Source: Candidatus Raymondbacteria bacterium RIFOXYA2_FULL_49_16
Lineage (GTDB): Bacteria > Fibrobacterota > OXYB2-FULL-49-7 > XYB2-FULL-49-35
Direction of reading: 5' to 3'
DNA: 45,630 bases
Assembly (NCBI GenBank): GCA_001789205.1
Contig: MFYT01000057.1
Coordinates: 1 to 45,630 of the forward strand
Under the pieces are notes generated by a model. The model did no database searches, was not told the DNA's origin, and saw only the letters and a program-made list of their open reading frames with translations. This document shows, piece by piece, positions 33,065 through 42,488 of this stretch; the first letter of the stretch is position 1; each line of letters starts with the position of its first letter. The translations under genes and the position numbers were made by a program.

Positions 33065-35452
33065 TTATTTCACCAGAAATATCTTTTTGGTGATCGATCT
33101 GTTGCCCGCGATCAGCCGCGCAACAAATACACCGCTGGGCAACGCGCGCGCGCCGTCCTTGCCGCTGTTCCAGACAACGCGCACTTCCCTGCCTTTTTCA
33201 CTGGTAATGTCCATTGAATGGACCAAGCCGCCTTTTAGATCATATATGGCGAGAGACGCGGGACCATGGATACTGGCCGGGACAAAAAAGGTGATGTTCA
33301 CATCCGGGTTTGCGGGCACCGGGCTTATTTCGAGGGCAAGGGCTGTTGATTGCGCGTCAATCGCGCTCTCCACCGCCACGGTCCCATATTCAGGGTTTGA
33401 CGCAATATCGGTCAGCAGAACGCTTCCAGGCACTTCCATTATGATGCAATTGTTCGGATCGTGCAACAGCGTCGTACCCGCGGGAATATCAACTGAATAT
33501 TGGACAATACCGTTGTTTGAGGAGAGTGCGGCGGCAATCTGGGCCGCGGTAATGTTCACGGTCGCGGAACCCTGCGAACTGTCGGTTTTGTTCCATATGT
33601 GGGTAATGGTCATATCATTGAGATAATCTTTGCTCAAATTATTTATATAATACTGCGCATAGGCCGATATCCCATGGCAATACGTCGAAGCATTGGGCCC
33701 GTTGTAATAGAATTGGAAATAGCCGTCCTGGCCTGGATTGGATATTTTTTTGCGCGGTACGCCCACGCTGGTCCAAGGCATTGAAAAGCCCCATTGGGAG
33801 GGCTTCATCAGCCCCATGGTGGTCTGCGACGAATTCTGGTGCAAGGTATTATGGCCCACGGAGACAAACCCGGAATTCATGGCATTGCTCAGACGTATTT
33901 GCGCTGAGTTGGTTTCCGTCCAGTTTGCCCTGGTTGTCAAGAATGTCTGGTGCAGGTCGTTCCGGTAGAAAAACGCGTATCCTGCTGCGCCAACCACCTG
34001 TCCGCCTTGCGGGCCAGGCAGTTTGAGGGTAAGATACGAGCCTGGTCCGCCGGTTGAGGACTGACCGTAATTCGGGAAATACGCATAATCTCCCGGCGTT
34101 TGCGCGGACCCATAGCTAAAACCGGATTGAGCGACCACATATTTGTTGAAATTCGTCGCAGTGCTCCAGTTCGGATGCATGGTCAGGGTTTCGTCATTAT
34201 CATACATCTGGAGCTGGCATGCATTGGTCCCTTCGCGCAGGCGCGGCAGCGCGCCCGGATGCAACAGCGTCACTGTTTCTATTTTCAGGCCAGTGAGCGT
34301 GGAGCCATTGGCTATCTCAACCTTCAGAAGATAATCGTATAGTTCCTGTACGTCAGCGGAATCAGCGTACGCATACCAGGTGATGCCCATGTCCGGCGAA
34401 TATTTTCTGGTTAGACCGCTGCCGGTTGTGGTTACCTTTGAAAATACAATGGGATTTCCCGACCTTACCGCCCATGTTGCATACGCCCCGGTCCCGGTTG
34501 CCTGCACGCCATTTGCCACCTGCTGCACATTGCTCATCTCATAGACGCCGTCAAGAAAGTCCGCATAAGCGCTCCCCAGGTTGGGCTCATAGGTAATCCG
34601 GCCATTGCCAAAGGCCTTAAGATTGTTGAATACTGGAATATTGCCAAAAGACCAGGCTTGGTTGATTGGGTTCCAAAACCGCTCCAGCTTTTCGCCAATG
34701 CGTAGACACATGCTCATATCCGCTCCCATGGGCGCATAGCCAAACCACATATAGTCCGGACTTTTCATGGCATTCTGTATCCAGGCCTTTGCACCGGCGT
34801 ATGACCAGAAATACTTAACCGTCATAAACGATGTCTGGGTATAGGGAAGGGTGAAATAGGTGTCGACATTCTGCATGATCCAGTCAAGGCCATAGGTGGT
34901 GCCGGCAGTGTTCCAGCCAAAACCGCCCTCGTCAAGGTCGAAAAAATGCCAGCCATTATTATAGTACATGTCCGTAATGGCATGGCCGCCGTCCAGAATA
35001 TTGAAACTCCGGGCCTCAATGCCTAATTGCGTGGCCATGCTGATAAGACAACCAGCCATGATATTGCAATAGCCGTCGCCAAGAGTATTGACCCATTTTG
35101 TCCAATCCATACACTGGGTGCCGTGTTCGCGGTAATAATTGATGTCGTGGTGGGAATAGCCGTTTTTAATGCAATATTCCCGTTTCTTGTTGAAGTCCAC
35201 AAAAAAGTTGCCTGCAGATCCGTCCCTGTGCTCCCAGACCATCATATGGCCTATGAGTTGCTTGAAAAATGAATCAGGGTCAGCGGGATTAAACCGGGGA
35301 AACGAGGGATAGCTGATGTTGGTGGCGGCCATTTTTTCCGGACTCCATAAGTTGAGCTGCTTGTCAACAACTACCCAGGGATTTCGCAGGCGTGCGTCCG
35401 CAATGCCCGCGATAATGCAAATGACCCAAACGGAAAGCACGAGGTGTTTCAT
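33065..35452 (-). CDS. Secreted transglutaminase-like protein (A) with sorting domain
   Basis: A 795-residue protein with a signal peptide (MKHLVLSVWVICIIAGIADA). Residues about 105-180 fit the transglutaminase/cysteine protease-like fold: Cys129 in LGDGYCNIMAGCL, His157 in DGGHAITDMYYNNGWHF and Asp172 just after. The large middle (200-690) is probably beta-sandwich and is not recognised. The C-terminus has a degenerate sorting domain (LEISPVPANPDVNITFF, AIYDLKGGLVHSM, SGVFVARLIAG) ending FLVK. Proteins with this core can cleave or cross-link peptide or amide bonds, so attack on a glycopeptide or protein matrix is possible. AAAGGA precedes the ATG. Its paralogue is encoded 24 bases upstream. 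Confidence 0.78.
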   Translation of the reverse strand: MKHLVLSVWVICIIAGIADARLRNPWVVVDKQLNLWSPEKMAATNISYPSFPRFNPADPDSFFKQLIGHMMVWEHRDGSAGNFFVDFNKKREYCIKNGYSHHDINYYREHGTQCMDWTKWVNTLGDGYCNIMAGCLISMATQLGIEARSFNILDGGHAITDMYYNNGWHFFDLDEGGFGWNTAGTTYGLDWIMQNVDTYFTLPYTQTSFMTVKYFWSYAGAKAWIQNAMKSPDYMWFGYAPMGADMSMCLRIGEKLERFWNPINQAWSFGNIPVFNNLKAFGNGRITYEPNLGSAYADFLDGVYEMSNVQQVANGVQATGTGAYATWAVRSGNPIVFSKVTTTGSGLTRKYSPDMGITWYAYADSADVQELYDYLLKVEIANGSTLTGLKIETVTLLHPGALPRLREGTNACQLQMYDNDETLTMHPNWSTATNFNKYVVAQSGFSYGSAQTPGDYAYFPNYGQSSTGGPGSYLTLKLPGPQGGQVVGAAGYAFFYRNDLHQTFLTTRANWTETNSAQIRLSNAMNSGFVSVGHNTLHQNSSQTTMGLMKPSQWGFSMPWTSVGVPRKKISNPGQDGYFQFYYNGPNASTYCHGISAYAQYYINNLSKDYLNDMTITHIWNKTDSSQGSATVNITAAQIAAALSSNNGIVQYSVDIPAGTTLLHDPNNCIIMEVPGSVLLTDIASNPEYGTVAVESAIDAQSTALALEISPVPANPDVNITFFVPASIHGPASLAIYDLKGGLVHSMDITSEKGREVRVVWNSGKDGARALPSGVFVARLIAGNRSITKKIFLVK

Positions 35453-35476
35453 AGGATTTCCTTTATGTTGAGTTCG

Positions 35477-37825
35477 TTATCGTACCAACGCAATCGCCCG
35501 CGTATGCATTCCTTGGCGTGTCCGGACTTTTATGTAATATACACCAGCAGGCGCGGCTGACGCATCCCACGTGACTGTCCCGTGGGCCATATATGGCGTC
35601 AAATCGGCAACACACCGGCCTGACACAGTATAGAGCGCCACGTGCATAGGCGTCTCCTTGTTTGTTCGTATGGAAATAGTGACAGCCGGGTTAAACGGGT
35701 TTGGAAAAACAGCCACGGTCATCAGGTCAGGGTTGTTTTTTTTCCCGCCAGTGACAATGCCGCTGGCGCCGCTTGAAGGAACCGCGATCTCTACCCACCT
35801 GTTCTGTATCACCCCGCTTAATACTTCGGTATGGGTCGCGCCGCTGTCCGCGTCAAACGAGAATGTGCGCTCAAGGCCGTCCTGATCGAAGCAGTAGGTC
35901 ACACGGACCTGGTCTTCAGGGATCATGACACTGTCCTCATAGTGCGCATAGAGAAACAGGCGATCGTAGCCGCCGCTTCCACTTGTATGATACCGAACAT
36001 ACAATTCATCGCTATAATCGCTGAGATCCACTGTTTTGTTCATAGTGGCGTTCCAGTGGTTTCCCGCAATGGGCTGATAGACTGCGACATCAGTGAAGTT
36101 CGAGGCTGTTTTGGAAACGCCGAAGGTGTAGTCATAGGCCTGGTTCCAACCGCCATACATAAACGAGCCAATAGAACACCATTTCATTTTTGAGCCTGCC
36201 GGACCCGCGGCCTTAAGGACCACGTCGCCGTTCTGCATTTTTTTGAGAAGAACATAGGGGTTGTACGCGGCCATGGTATTTGAGACAATCGTCCGGTTTG
36301 CGGCCGCGGAATCGGATATGTCAATATGCAGGTTGACAGGCGTTGTTTTAAATCCGCGCACGTCGCTGGTTGTATAGGTCATGACATTTGACCCTTCCTT
36401 CAGATAGGGAAGGGACATGGGGGCCACGGAAACCATGGTTTGCGTTTCGAATGCGGCAAGGCCCGCGGCATCCGCGGACCCGGTGAACACAAATTTCACC
36501 AGATATCCGTACCTGCCGTATATTTGCACTGAAAGGTCCTTTTGCGCATCAAGGTCCGAACCGGTCTCGATGCTGTACCAGGAGGCCCCATTGTCTTTTG
36601 AGATAAACACCTCTGTGTTGCCCGCGGTTGTATATTTCAGAAGCGCGCCTTCAGTATCATCGGTCCTGGTCTGCACATCGTTCGCTTTGGCAATAATGAC
36701 ATAGGGGGTATAGGTCTTGAAAATGACGTATCCAGACCCGTTTGCCGAAAGCATGATGCCCTGGTTCCGTTGGACCACATTGCTGTCAGCATACACGCCG
36801 TCGGTATAATCAGCGCACAAACCTGTGAGGTCGGGTTTGTAGGTGATAATACCGAATCCCGTGGTATTGGCGCTGCCCGAAAGACCTGTTTCCCATGATT
36901 TTGGACCAAACGGGTCCCTGTTGAAATTCGGCCAATACTGGGTCGCGACCCCCGACCAATAGGCGCCGGCTGTTGCGGCATTCCGGTCCCATTGTTCGAT
37001 GGCGCAATAAAACCTGCCGCTGTCAGACCGCCAATACCGCCGTATCGATTCTCCTTTTCTCAGAACGTAATCCATGGTATGGCATAGCACATGGTTGGAG
37101 ACCGACTGCTCATGAAAACTTGAGTTGAGGCGCGTACTGTCGGCGAACGCTTTTATCGTGCTCAGCGAAAGCATGCCTGGTCCCTGCGCATTGGCGGGGA
37201 AAGGAAAATAGGGAGTGATGGCGAATGAATTCGAGTCAAAAAAGTTAGAGTGCTGGGCCAGCATTAACCAGGACGGGATAACGCCGCTGGACAGTTTGAC
37301 GTATCCGCGCTGGTCAGCGTCGATATAGTGCCAGGAACCGTTAAAAAAGATCTCTGAAAACTTGTGATAGGTCCGCATGGTGCCGGTCCTGACCGGAAAC
37401 CCAAGGGCGTTCATGACCCCGTTAAAGCATTGGGAATTGTGGAAACACAGACCGTATCCATGCACATTATACGCAAGGACAGGGTCGCGGGCAAGCCAGA
37501 ACTCGATCCGGTCGCCGTAATTACCCGCGGCCTCTTGCCCCGCCCTGATGGTTGTATTTTCCCAGCCGCTGTATTCGGCACGGACATCGAATGAGTGATA
37601 GAACCCGGTGATCGTATCGGTCAAATACGAGAAGACAGCTTCCGCGAGCGCTTGGTCTGTCTTGCCCTGGAACAAGGGGAAATGTTTAAAATTGTCCCAG
37701 TTACCGCTTAGGTCTGCCGCATGCTGGGTAAGCACTTTCGGGGAATAGACCTTTGCATGCAACGTGTCATGGAATGGAAGGAAGCATGCAATGCAAAAAA
37801 GTATGCCGTGTTTCAGTGAGGGCAT
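35477..37825 (-). CDS. Secreted transglutaminase-like protein (B) with sorting domain
   Basis: A 782-residue relative of the 33065-35452 protein. The signal peptide is MPSLKHGILFCIACFLPFHDTLHA. The catalytic-like triad is Cys133 in HNSQCFNGVMNALGFPVRTG, His154 in YHKFSEIFFNGSWHYIDAD and Asp169. Both proteins share an FxDGVY or YTDGVY segment and a following beta-rich part. The end is a sorting domain (MTVAVFPNPFNPAVTISIR, SGRCVADLTPY, AGVYYIKVR) finishing ALVR. AAGGA precedes the ATG. A GC-rich hairpin lies between it and the preceding beta-helix gene. Having two divergent copies side by side suggests different substrates rather than recent amplification. Confidence 0.78.
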   Translation of the reverse strand: MPSLKHGILFCIACFLPFHDTLHAKVYSPKVLTQHAADLSGNWDNFKHFPLFQGKTDQALAEAVFSYLTDTITGFYHSFDVRAEYSGWENTTIRAGQEAAGNYGDRIEFWLARDPVLAYNVHGYGLCFHNSQCFNGVMNALGFPVRTGTMRTYHKFSEIFFNGSWHYIDADQRGYVKLSSGVIPSWLMLAQHSNFFDSNSFAITPYFPFPANAQGPGMLSLSTIKAFADSTRLNSSFHEQSVSNHVLCHTMDYVLRKGESIRRYWRSDSGRFYCAIEQWDRNAATAGAYWSGVATQYWPNFNRDPFGPKSWETGLSGSANTTGFGIITYKPDLTGLCADYTDGVYADSNVVQRNQGIMLSANGSGYVIFKTYTPYVIIAKANDVQTRTDDTEGALLKYTTAGNTEVFISKDNGASWYSIETGSDLDAQKDLSVQIYGRYGYLVKFVFTGSADAAGLAAFETQTMVSVAPMSLPYLKEGSNVMTYTTSDVRGFKTTPVNLHIDISDSAAANRTIVSNTMAAYNPYVLLKKMQNGDVVLKAAGPAGSKMKWCSIGSFMYGGWNQAYDYTFGVSKTASNFTDVAVYQPIAGNHWNATMNKTVDLSDYSDELYVRYHTSGSGGYDRLFLYAHYEDSVMIPEDQVRVTYCFDQDGLERTFSFDADSGATHTEVLSGVIQNRWVEIAVPSSGASGIVTGGKKNNPDLMTVAVFPNPFNPAVTISIRTNKETPMHVALYTVSGRCVADLTPYMAHGTVTWDASAAPAGVYYIKVRTRQGMHTRAIALVR

Positions 37826-37860
37826 GAGATATGTTCCTTTCAGCTATCCAGAAAAGCAGC

Positions 37861-37895
37861 GTCCGGGCCTAAGGGGGGAGGGAGAAAGCCCGGAC
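37861..37895 (-). terminator. Hairpin between beta-helix B and transglutaminase-like B genes
   Basis: GTCCGGGC and GCCCGGAC pair perfectly over eight bases around a purine-rich 19-base loop. On the minus strand the stem is followed by GCTGCTTTTC. It could be a partial terminator or an mRNA processing/stability element lowering expression of the downstream genes; the T-run is short. Confidence 0.4.
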
Positions 37896-37909
37896 ACTGC
37901 CATCAAAAA

Positions 37910-39406
37910 TTATTTTAATAACACTGCTTTCTGAGTGTAGCTCCTGGCGCCAATCCGGGCATAAATATAATATATGCCTGACGGTATTCCTTGGGTGTCC
38001 CATAGCACGGAATACGAAGATGGCGATGAAATGGGTTGGGAACCGGTCAGGTCCTTGACCAGTTTTCCGCCAACAGAGCATATCTTCACCGCTGTCCACG
38101 GTTCATTGTTCTCCGGCGCCCGAAGAGTGATCATTGTTTTTGGGTTGAATGGATTCGGATGCACAGAGATTGCACCGTGTACCGAATCCATGGCCGGACT
38201 GGTTCTCTCTATTCTGGTTGATCCGAATTCGTCAGCGCCGATATCGCACATTCCATTGGTGCGTCCATGGCCGTCCCAGTCGTCAACGACCAGGTCCCCT
38301 GTTCCCGCATCAATGGCCTGGGTCGCGGACGCTGTGAGATGAAGGTCCGCAATGGCGCGGGCGGCAAACCAGTTGGTGTTCGCGTCCGTGGATAAGGTTT
38401 TACTGATATTATTGGACATGGTCTGGACGCTGCCATTTATGGCGCCGAAAATGATATTGTTCCTGAATTCGTTGCCCGCCCCGTTTGTTCCGAAATATAC
38501 TGAACGGAAATATGTCGAATTGGAACTATAGAGGGTGTTGTTGTATATCTTGATGTTCGCGGAATTTTCCATCTCAATGCCGATGCCGTATCCCCGGACA
38601 ATGAAATTGTTCCGTATGACGCCGCTGTCCACATCATTGGTGCCTGAAGGGTTGCCGTAGCAAATGGCGCGATCGCATCCAATAAAGGTGTTCCGTTCGG
38701 CCACCATGTTCTTGCAACCGCTCCAGAAGAAAATGGCGCCTCTGCCGCCGCCGGTCGCGCCCTGGATGTTCCGAAAAACATTGTCATGGACCACCCAGGA
38801 ATCGGCGCGCATGATGTCCATACCCGCGACGTAATTGCCATTGTCATCGGCCTCGCAGATGGTTGCGGGCACCTTTTGGGTGTTTTCAAAATGGCAGTAT
38901 CGTATCTCCCAGTTCAGCGAGGATGGAACACCGGGACCCTTGATCATGCGTTCGGCGATATTTATAAAACGAACATTATAAACAAGGCAATTGTGATTGG
39001 CGCCGGACTGGATTTTCAGGCAGTTTCCCCGCACGTCTGACAGGGTGAGGTCAGCGATGGTAGTATGGGTCCCATTTAGTTTGATCATCTCTTCGATGGG
39101 GCAGCTGAGGAATCCTTTACCGACCAAAATGACGCTGGCAGGGTCTCCGGATTCTCCGCGGATGGTGATGTCGTTTGAATCGATCATAATGGGCTCAAAA
39201 GGGGCGACATTATAGGTGCCGTCTTTTATACTGATGGTTGTTCCCATACGCTGGGTACGGATTGCCATGAACAACTGGGCTGAGGTGGAACAAATGACCG
39301 CCGTTCCGCTTTGCGGAAGCGGCGGTACCATCTTATTGTCCCAGGTGGTGTACGCCTGGCAGATCAATGGCAGGCACACAAGTGCTGCAATGACGCTTTG
39401 TACCAT
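37910..39406 (-). CDS. Secreted right-handed beta-helix protein (B) with sorting domain
   Basis: A 498-residue paralogue of the 31509-33020 protein. It shares CLVYNVRFINIAERMIKGPG, WEIRYCHFENT, GNYVAGMDIMRADSW, GATGGGRGAIFFW and ERNTFIGCDRAICYG with matching spacing. The signal peptide is MVQSVIAALVCLPLICQA, from the ATG at 39406; the TTG at 39418 is less likely. After the helix come DLHLTASATQAIDAG, DIGADEF and a sorting domain (VHPNPFNPKTMITL, SGIYYIYARIG) ending VLLK. The conserved charged face around the rungs is where a lyase or hydrolase site would sit, but no catalytic set can be named with confidence. It follows the CBM9-like gene by 32 bases. Confidence 0.85.
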   Translation of the reverse strand: MVQSVIAALVCLPLICQAYTTWDNKMVPPLPQSGTAVICSTSAQLFMAIRTQRMGTTISIKDGTYNVAPFEPIMIDSNDITIRGESGDPASVILVGKGFLSCPIEEMIKLNGTHTTIADLTLSDVRGNCLKIQSGANHNCLVYNVRFINIAERMIKGPGVPSSLNWEIRYCHFENTQKVPATICEADDNGNYVAGMDIMRADSWVVHDNVFRNIQGATGGGRGAIFFWSGCKNMVAERNTFIGCDRAICYGNPSGTNDVDSGVIRNNFIVRGYGIGIEMENSANIKIYNNTLYSSNSTYFRSVYFGTNGAGNEFRNNIIFGAINGSVQTMSNNISKTLSTDANTNWFAARAIADLHLTASATQAIDAGTGDLVVDDWDGHGRTNGMCDIGADEFGSTRIERTSPAMDSVHGAISVHPNPFNPKTMITLRAPENNEPWTAVKICSVGGKLVKDLTGSQPISSPSSYSVLWDTQGIPSGIYYIYARIGARSYTQKAVLLK

Positions 39407-39438
39407 ATTTCCCCCCAATCGCTAACAGTTTCCGCGCG

Positions 39439-40452
39439 TTATCTGACCAGCAGTATCCTGGTTGTTTTTGTGGTATGCGCATTGCGCAAGAGGACCAGAT
39501 ACATGCCGGTTGAAACCGGATTGCCCTTTGCGTCCCTTCCGTCCCATGCGTATGAATCCTTGCCCGCACACCCCTTGATCGACGTGATCAGGCTTCCTTC
39601 AGTCGTATAAATGGAAAGGTCGCCGGTCCCCTGCAAAGAGTACCGGATGGTTGTCGAAGGATTGAAGGGATTTGGGGCGGCTGTCAGTGATATTCCGTCT
39701 GGACCCTGCGGCGGATTTTTCTGCGCCGCGACGCTGTCAGGATATTGGTCAAGAAACTGCACTACCGGATAGAACGCTGAATTGTCCCAGGGATTTGTGG
39801 CGCTGACCAGGGGATCGTCGGTCATGACCGCCCTTAAGCCCAGAAACGCGGCTTTCATACCGGTGGTCAGTGAATCGTCATAGTCCTCGGTACCGAAACT
39901 CATCAGGGCGAATGGAGGGTTTACCATGGGATAATACCGTGGCAGATCGTCCTTGAGTATCCGGATTTCGTATGTTGGAAGAGGGCCGGGGGTCGTACCC
40001 GCCACATATTCATATGCGTACGCGAGGGTCCGTGGATTGCTGTCCTGGATCACTGGCCCGTTGAACAGATACAACCAGTCATCCTTTGCGCCGAAACTCA
40101 ACCGGATGCAATCATGCGTGCAACATCCATTGCCTACCAGGGAGATATCGTCGACCAGCACCTGCCATCCGAGGTATAGGTATGTGCCGTCGTGGGCCAG
40201 GTATATCTTTGCCTGGTAATCAACATCAAAACCTTCCCAGCTTGCCCAGTCGTGATTTCCAAGGTAGTAGATGTTTTGGGAATCCGTGAATCCTCCCACC
40301 GCGTAGGCCTCCTGCCAGTCGGACAGGTCGCCATTCATCGCGGGCAAGCCAATGGTATTGTCTATCTTGTAAACTTGCAATGTGTCGCGTGACGTTGCGA
40401 GCGTCCACAGGCACAGGCACATGGTCATGATTAATGGCGCTTTCTGTAACAT
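39439..40452 (-). CDS. Secreted CBM9-like carbohydrate-binding protein with sorting domain
   Basis: A 337-residue protein from the ATG at 40452 (AAAGGA upstream); the frame runs to 40482 but without a better start. After the signal peptide a single domain to about residue 245 shows the CBM9-like pattern: GDLSDWQEAYAV, then AKIYLAHDGTYLYLGWQVLVDD and DCIRLSFGAKDD. Such domains bind sugars or occur in enzymes acting on them. A sorting domain follows (LTAAPNPFNPSTTIRYSL, TGMYLVLLR) ending LLVR. With the beta-helix and esterase neighbours it points to a carbohydrate-rich target, though no catalytic residues are seen. Confidence 0.72.
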   Translation of the reverse strand: MLQKAPLIMTMCLCLWTLATSRDTLQVYKIDNTIGLPAMNGDLSDWQEAYAVGGFTDSQNIYYLGNHDWASWEGFDVDYQAKIYLAHDGTYLYLGWQVLVDDISLVGNGCCTHDCIRLSFGAKDDWLYLFNGPVIQDSNPRTLAYAYEYVAGTTPGPLPTYEIRILKDDLPRYYPMVNPPFALMSFGTEDYDDSLTTGMKAAFLGLRAVMTDDPLVSATNPWDNSAFYPVVQFLDQYPDSVAAQKNPPQGPDGISLTAAPNPFNPSTTIRYSLQGTGDLSIYTTEGSLITSIKGCAGKDSYAWDGRDAKGNPVSTGMYLVLLRNAHTTKTTRILLVR

Positions 40453-40497
40453 ACGGTCCTTTCTTTTATTGGTTTTGGTCACTCATTCCAATACGGT

Positions 40498-42210
40498 TCA
40501 TTTCATCAGGACCAAGCGGGCGCTTTTAACCTGATTACCCATTGCTATTTTGACAATATACGTTCCCGATGGCATGGCCGCAGCGTCCCACGTAACACCA
40601 GCGGATAGCTGGCGGCTGGTCGCTGGAATGCTTTGGACCAGTTTTCCATGAATCGAGTAAATGGTTATTTGCGCTTTTTCGCTGCCAACGGCCTGCCAGT
40701 GCGCCGTTATCCGCGTCAGGGGATTAAAGGGATTGGGAAACACCGCAATGCCCGCGGACGCATCATTGGCAGCCGTGGCGGCCTGTTCACTTGCCGTGGT
40801 GTATCCAAAGATTGTCTTCCGGGTATTGTCCAATATCTGCCAGAGCAGACCGACGATTTTTGCATCAGAGCCTGTCCCAGGGTTTACCGTCACAGTGACC
40901 CTGAATCCCGCGGTCCCATTATAGAGCGTATCAGTACCATGGACAATCTTCACCGGTTTTGCCATATCGACCAGTTGGTCGCTCAGGTAAAAGTCAAATC
41001 CCTGGATCCTTTCGCCATGCTGCAGCAATGTGATCTCAATGATATTGCTGTCTTTTGCTTCAACACGGTATTGGGGATACACAGTGCCATCGGTTACAAG
41101 AAGCTTGGCGTTTGTCCAAAAGGCGCGCGAGTACCGGGGATGTTCCACGGTGTGCAGTACCACCTTGGGGTAGGGGTTCATGGTGGCTTTGTCGCAGAAA
41201 CCAATGAGCAGCGCAATGCTGTCGCGGAAGGGCTTGTCAGCCGTGTGGCCATTGCCGTCAATATATTGTTCGACCGGGCACCCTGAAGCGAGCATGAAAT
41301 GGTACATGGTATCACGCGGAAGATTGTTGTAGTAATAATCGTCGCCGCTTCCGTGCTCAAGGAGCGTTGGCGTGTTGATCAGGTTCCCGAGGAGCGGCCA
41401 CTGCATTGGGAAATTCGCCACCATGAAATCATTGTGCACGGATATCAGACCAGCGAACCAGTCCTGGTATCTGAAACCGAGTTTGAGGGTTTGCTGCCCG
41501 CCTTTTGAGAACCCCGTGGCAAAGATGCGGAAGGGGTCGACATTCAGGTCCTTGGCAATATCAACAATGATCTCCCTGTTTTTTATCTCCTCCTTGACAT
41601 CATTGTTCTGGTATCCTTTTTTAAAACTCCGGACAAGGATATAGGGTGTTTCCTGGACAAGATTGTCGGTGGGGTTGTCCTGGCTCGATATGATCAATGG
41701 GCTTGATATTGCGGGATCGTAGGTGATGGGGGCCCGGCTGGTGTATTCGCACATTTGGTTCCAGGTGTATCCAAGCCAGAATACCTTGGGCATATACATT
41801 CCCCGCACGGCAAAATCTGGACTGACCCCCCGTTTCAGCCGGGTAATATAGAAATTCATATCAGTCTGAAGGACGCCCAGGCATTCGGTCGCGGTAAAAT
41901 CCGCGGCTTCATACGCGGAACGGTTGTGATCAAGGTTGTATTCATTGTACAACATAATCACATTCTCTTTGAGCTGAGGAAGAATGCGTTTAACAATGGC
42001 CAGGTCTTGGTCAAGGGAATCGTCAATGTCGTGCTGATAACCATCAATGAGGGTCTTGATCTGGGCATCGGTCAATGTCAGGGGAGTCTGGTTTAATTTT
42101 GCTCCAAGGGTCAGCGGTACCCATGATGATGGGGTCACTGTCTGTGAAAACAGGGTGCTGCCAAAGCAGAATAGGCCAAGTATGGTCAGGTAGGCTATTC
42201 TTGCATGCAT
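40498..42210 (-). CDS. Secreted esterase-like alpha/beta hydrolase (A) with sorting domain
   Basis: A 570-residue protein with a signal peptide (MHARIAYLTILGLFCFGSTLFS). An N-terminal helical region of about 110 residues precedes the hydrolase domain. The nucleophile elbow is Ser235 in ATGFSKGGQQTLKLGF. The acid and histidine candidates are in LEHGSGDDYYYN and DGNGHTADKPF. The pattern fits secreted esterases of the feruloyl/PHB-depolymerase-like kind. A further beta domain and a sorting domain (VFPNPFNPLTRITAHW, SGTYIVKIA) ending VLMK follow. A purine-rich GAAGAGGGGGAAC precedes the ATG, and a 15-base palindrome lies 36 bases upstream. Confidence 0.82.
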   Translation of the reverse strand: MHARIAYLTILGLFCFGSTLFSQTVTPSSWVPLTLGAKLNQTPLTLTDAQIKTLIDGYQHDIDDSLDQDLAIVKRILPQLKENVIMLYNEYNLDHNRSAYEAADFTATECLGVLQTDMNFYITRLKRGVSPDFAVRGMYMPKVFWLGYTWNQMCEYTSRAPITYDPAISSPLIISSQDNPTDNLVQETPYILVRSFKKGYQNNDVKEEIKNREIIVDIAKDLNVDPFRIFATGFSKGGQQTLKLGFRYQDWFAGLISVHNDFMVANFPMQWPLLGNLINTPTLLEHGSGDDYYYNNLPRDTMYHFMLASGCPVEQYIDGNGHTADKPFRDSIALLIGFCDKATMNPYPKVVLHTVEHPRYSRAFWTNAKLLVTDGTVYPQYRVEAKDSNIIEITLLQHGERIQGFDFYLSDQLVDMAKPVKIVHGTDTLYNGTAGFRVTVTVNPGTGSDAKIVGLLWQILDNTRKTIFGYTTASEQAATAANDASAGIAVFPNPFNPLTRITAHWQAVGSEKAQITIYSIHGKLVQSIPATSRQLSAGVTWDAAAMPSGTYIVKIAMGNQVKSARLVLMK

Positions 42211-42245
42211 AGTTCCCCCTCTTCAATTATTTGTTTTATCAGTTC

Positions 42246-42260
42246 TGATAACTGTTATCA
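42246..42260. promoter_or_regulatory. 15-base palindrome upstream of the esterase gene
   Basis: TGATAAC-T-GTTATCA is a perfect 7-base inverted repeat around one T. It lies 36-50 bases before the ATG at 42210 in an AT-rich, gene-free 278-base gap, where an operator would be expected. No convincing -35/-10 pair was found beside it. Confidence 0.4.
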
Positions 42261-42488
42261 TGGAATAAAATGCAACTATTATGCCATTTTACAAACAGTT
42301 GATATTAATTGAGATAGGCGGGGTTTGATCAGGACTAAAAAAGTGTAATAATAATAATAAATTTATAAGTTATTGATATTATTTTTAATCCGGAAAAATT
42401 CACTCTTAATAATAATATGGGACTTTTCAAATAAATAGTAAACAATTATATTTGTTAAAATCTTCCACCTTTTTAGTTATTTGGCCGT

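Noticed and set aside
42335-42356. Short AAT microsatellite in the esterase intergenic gap
   Set aside because: Simple low-complexity AT sequence, too short to call a repeat element.
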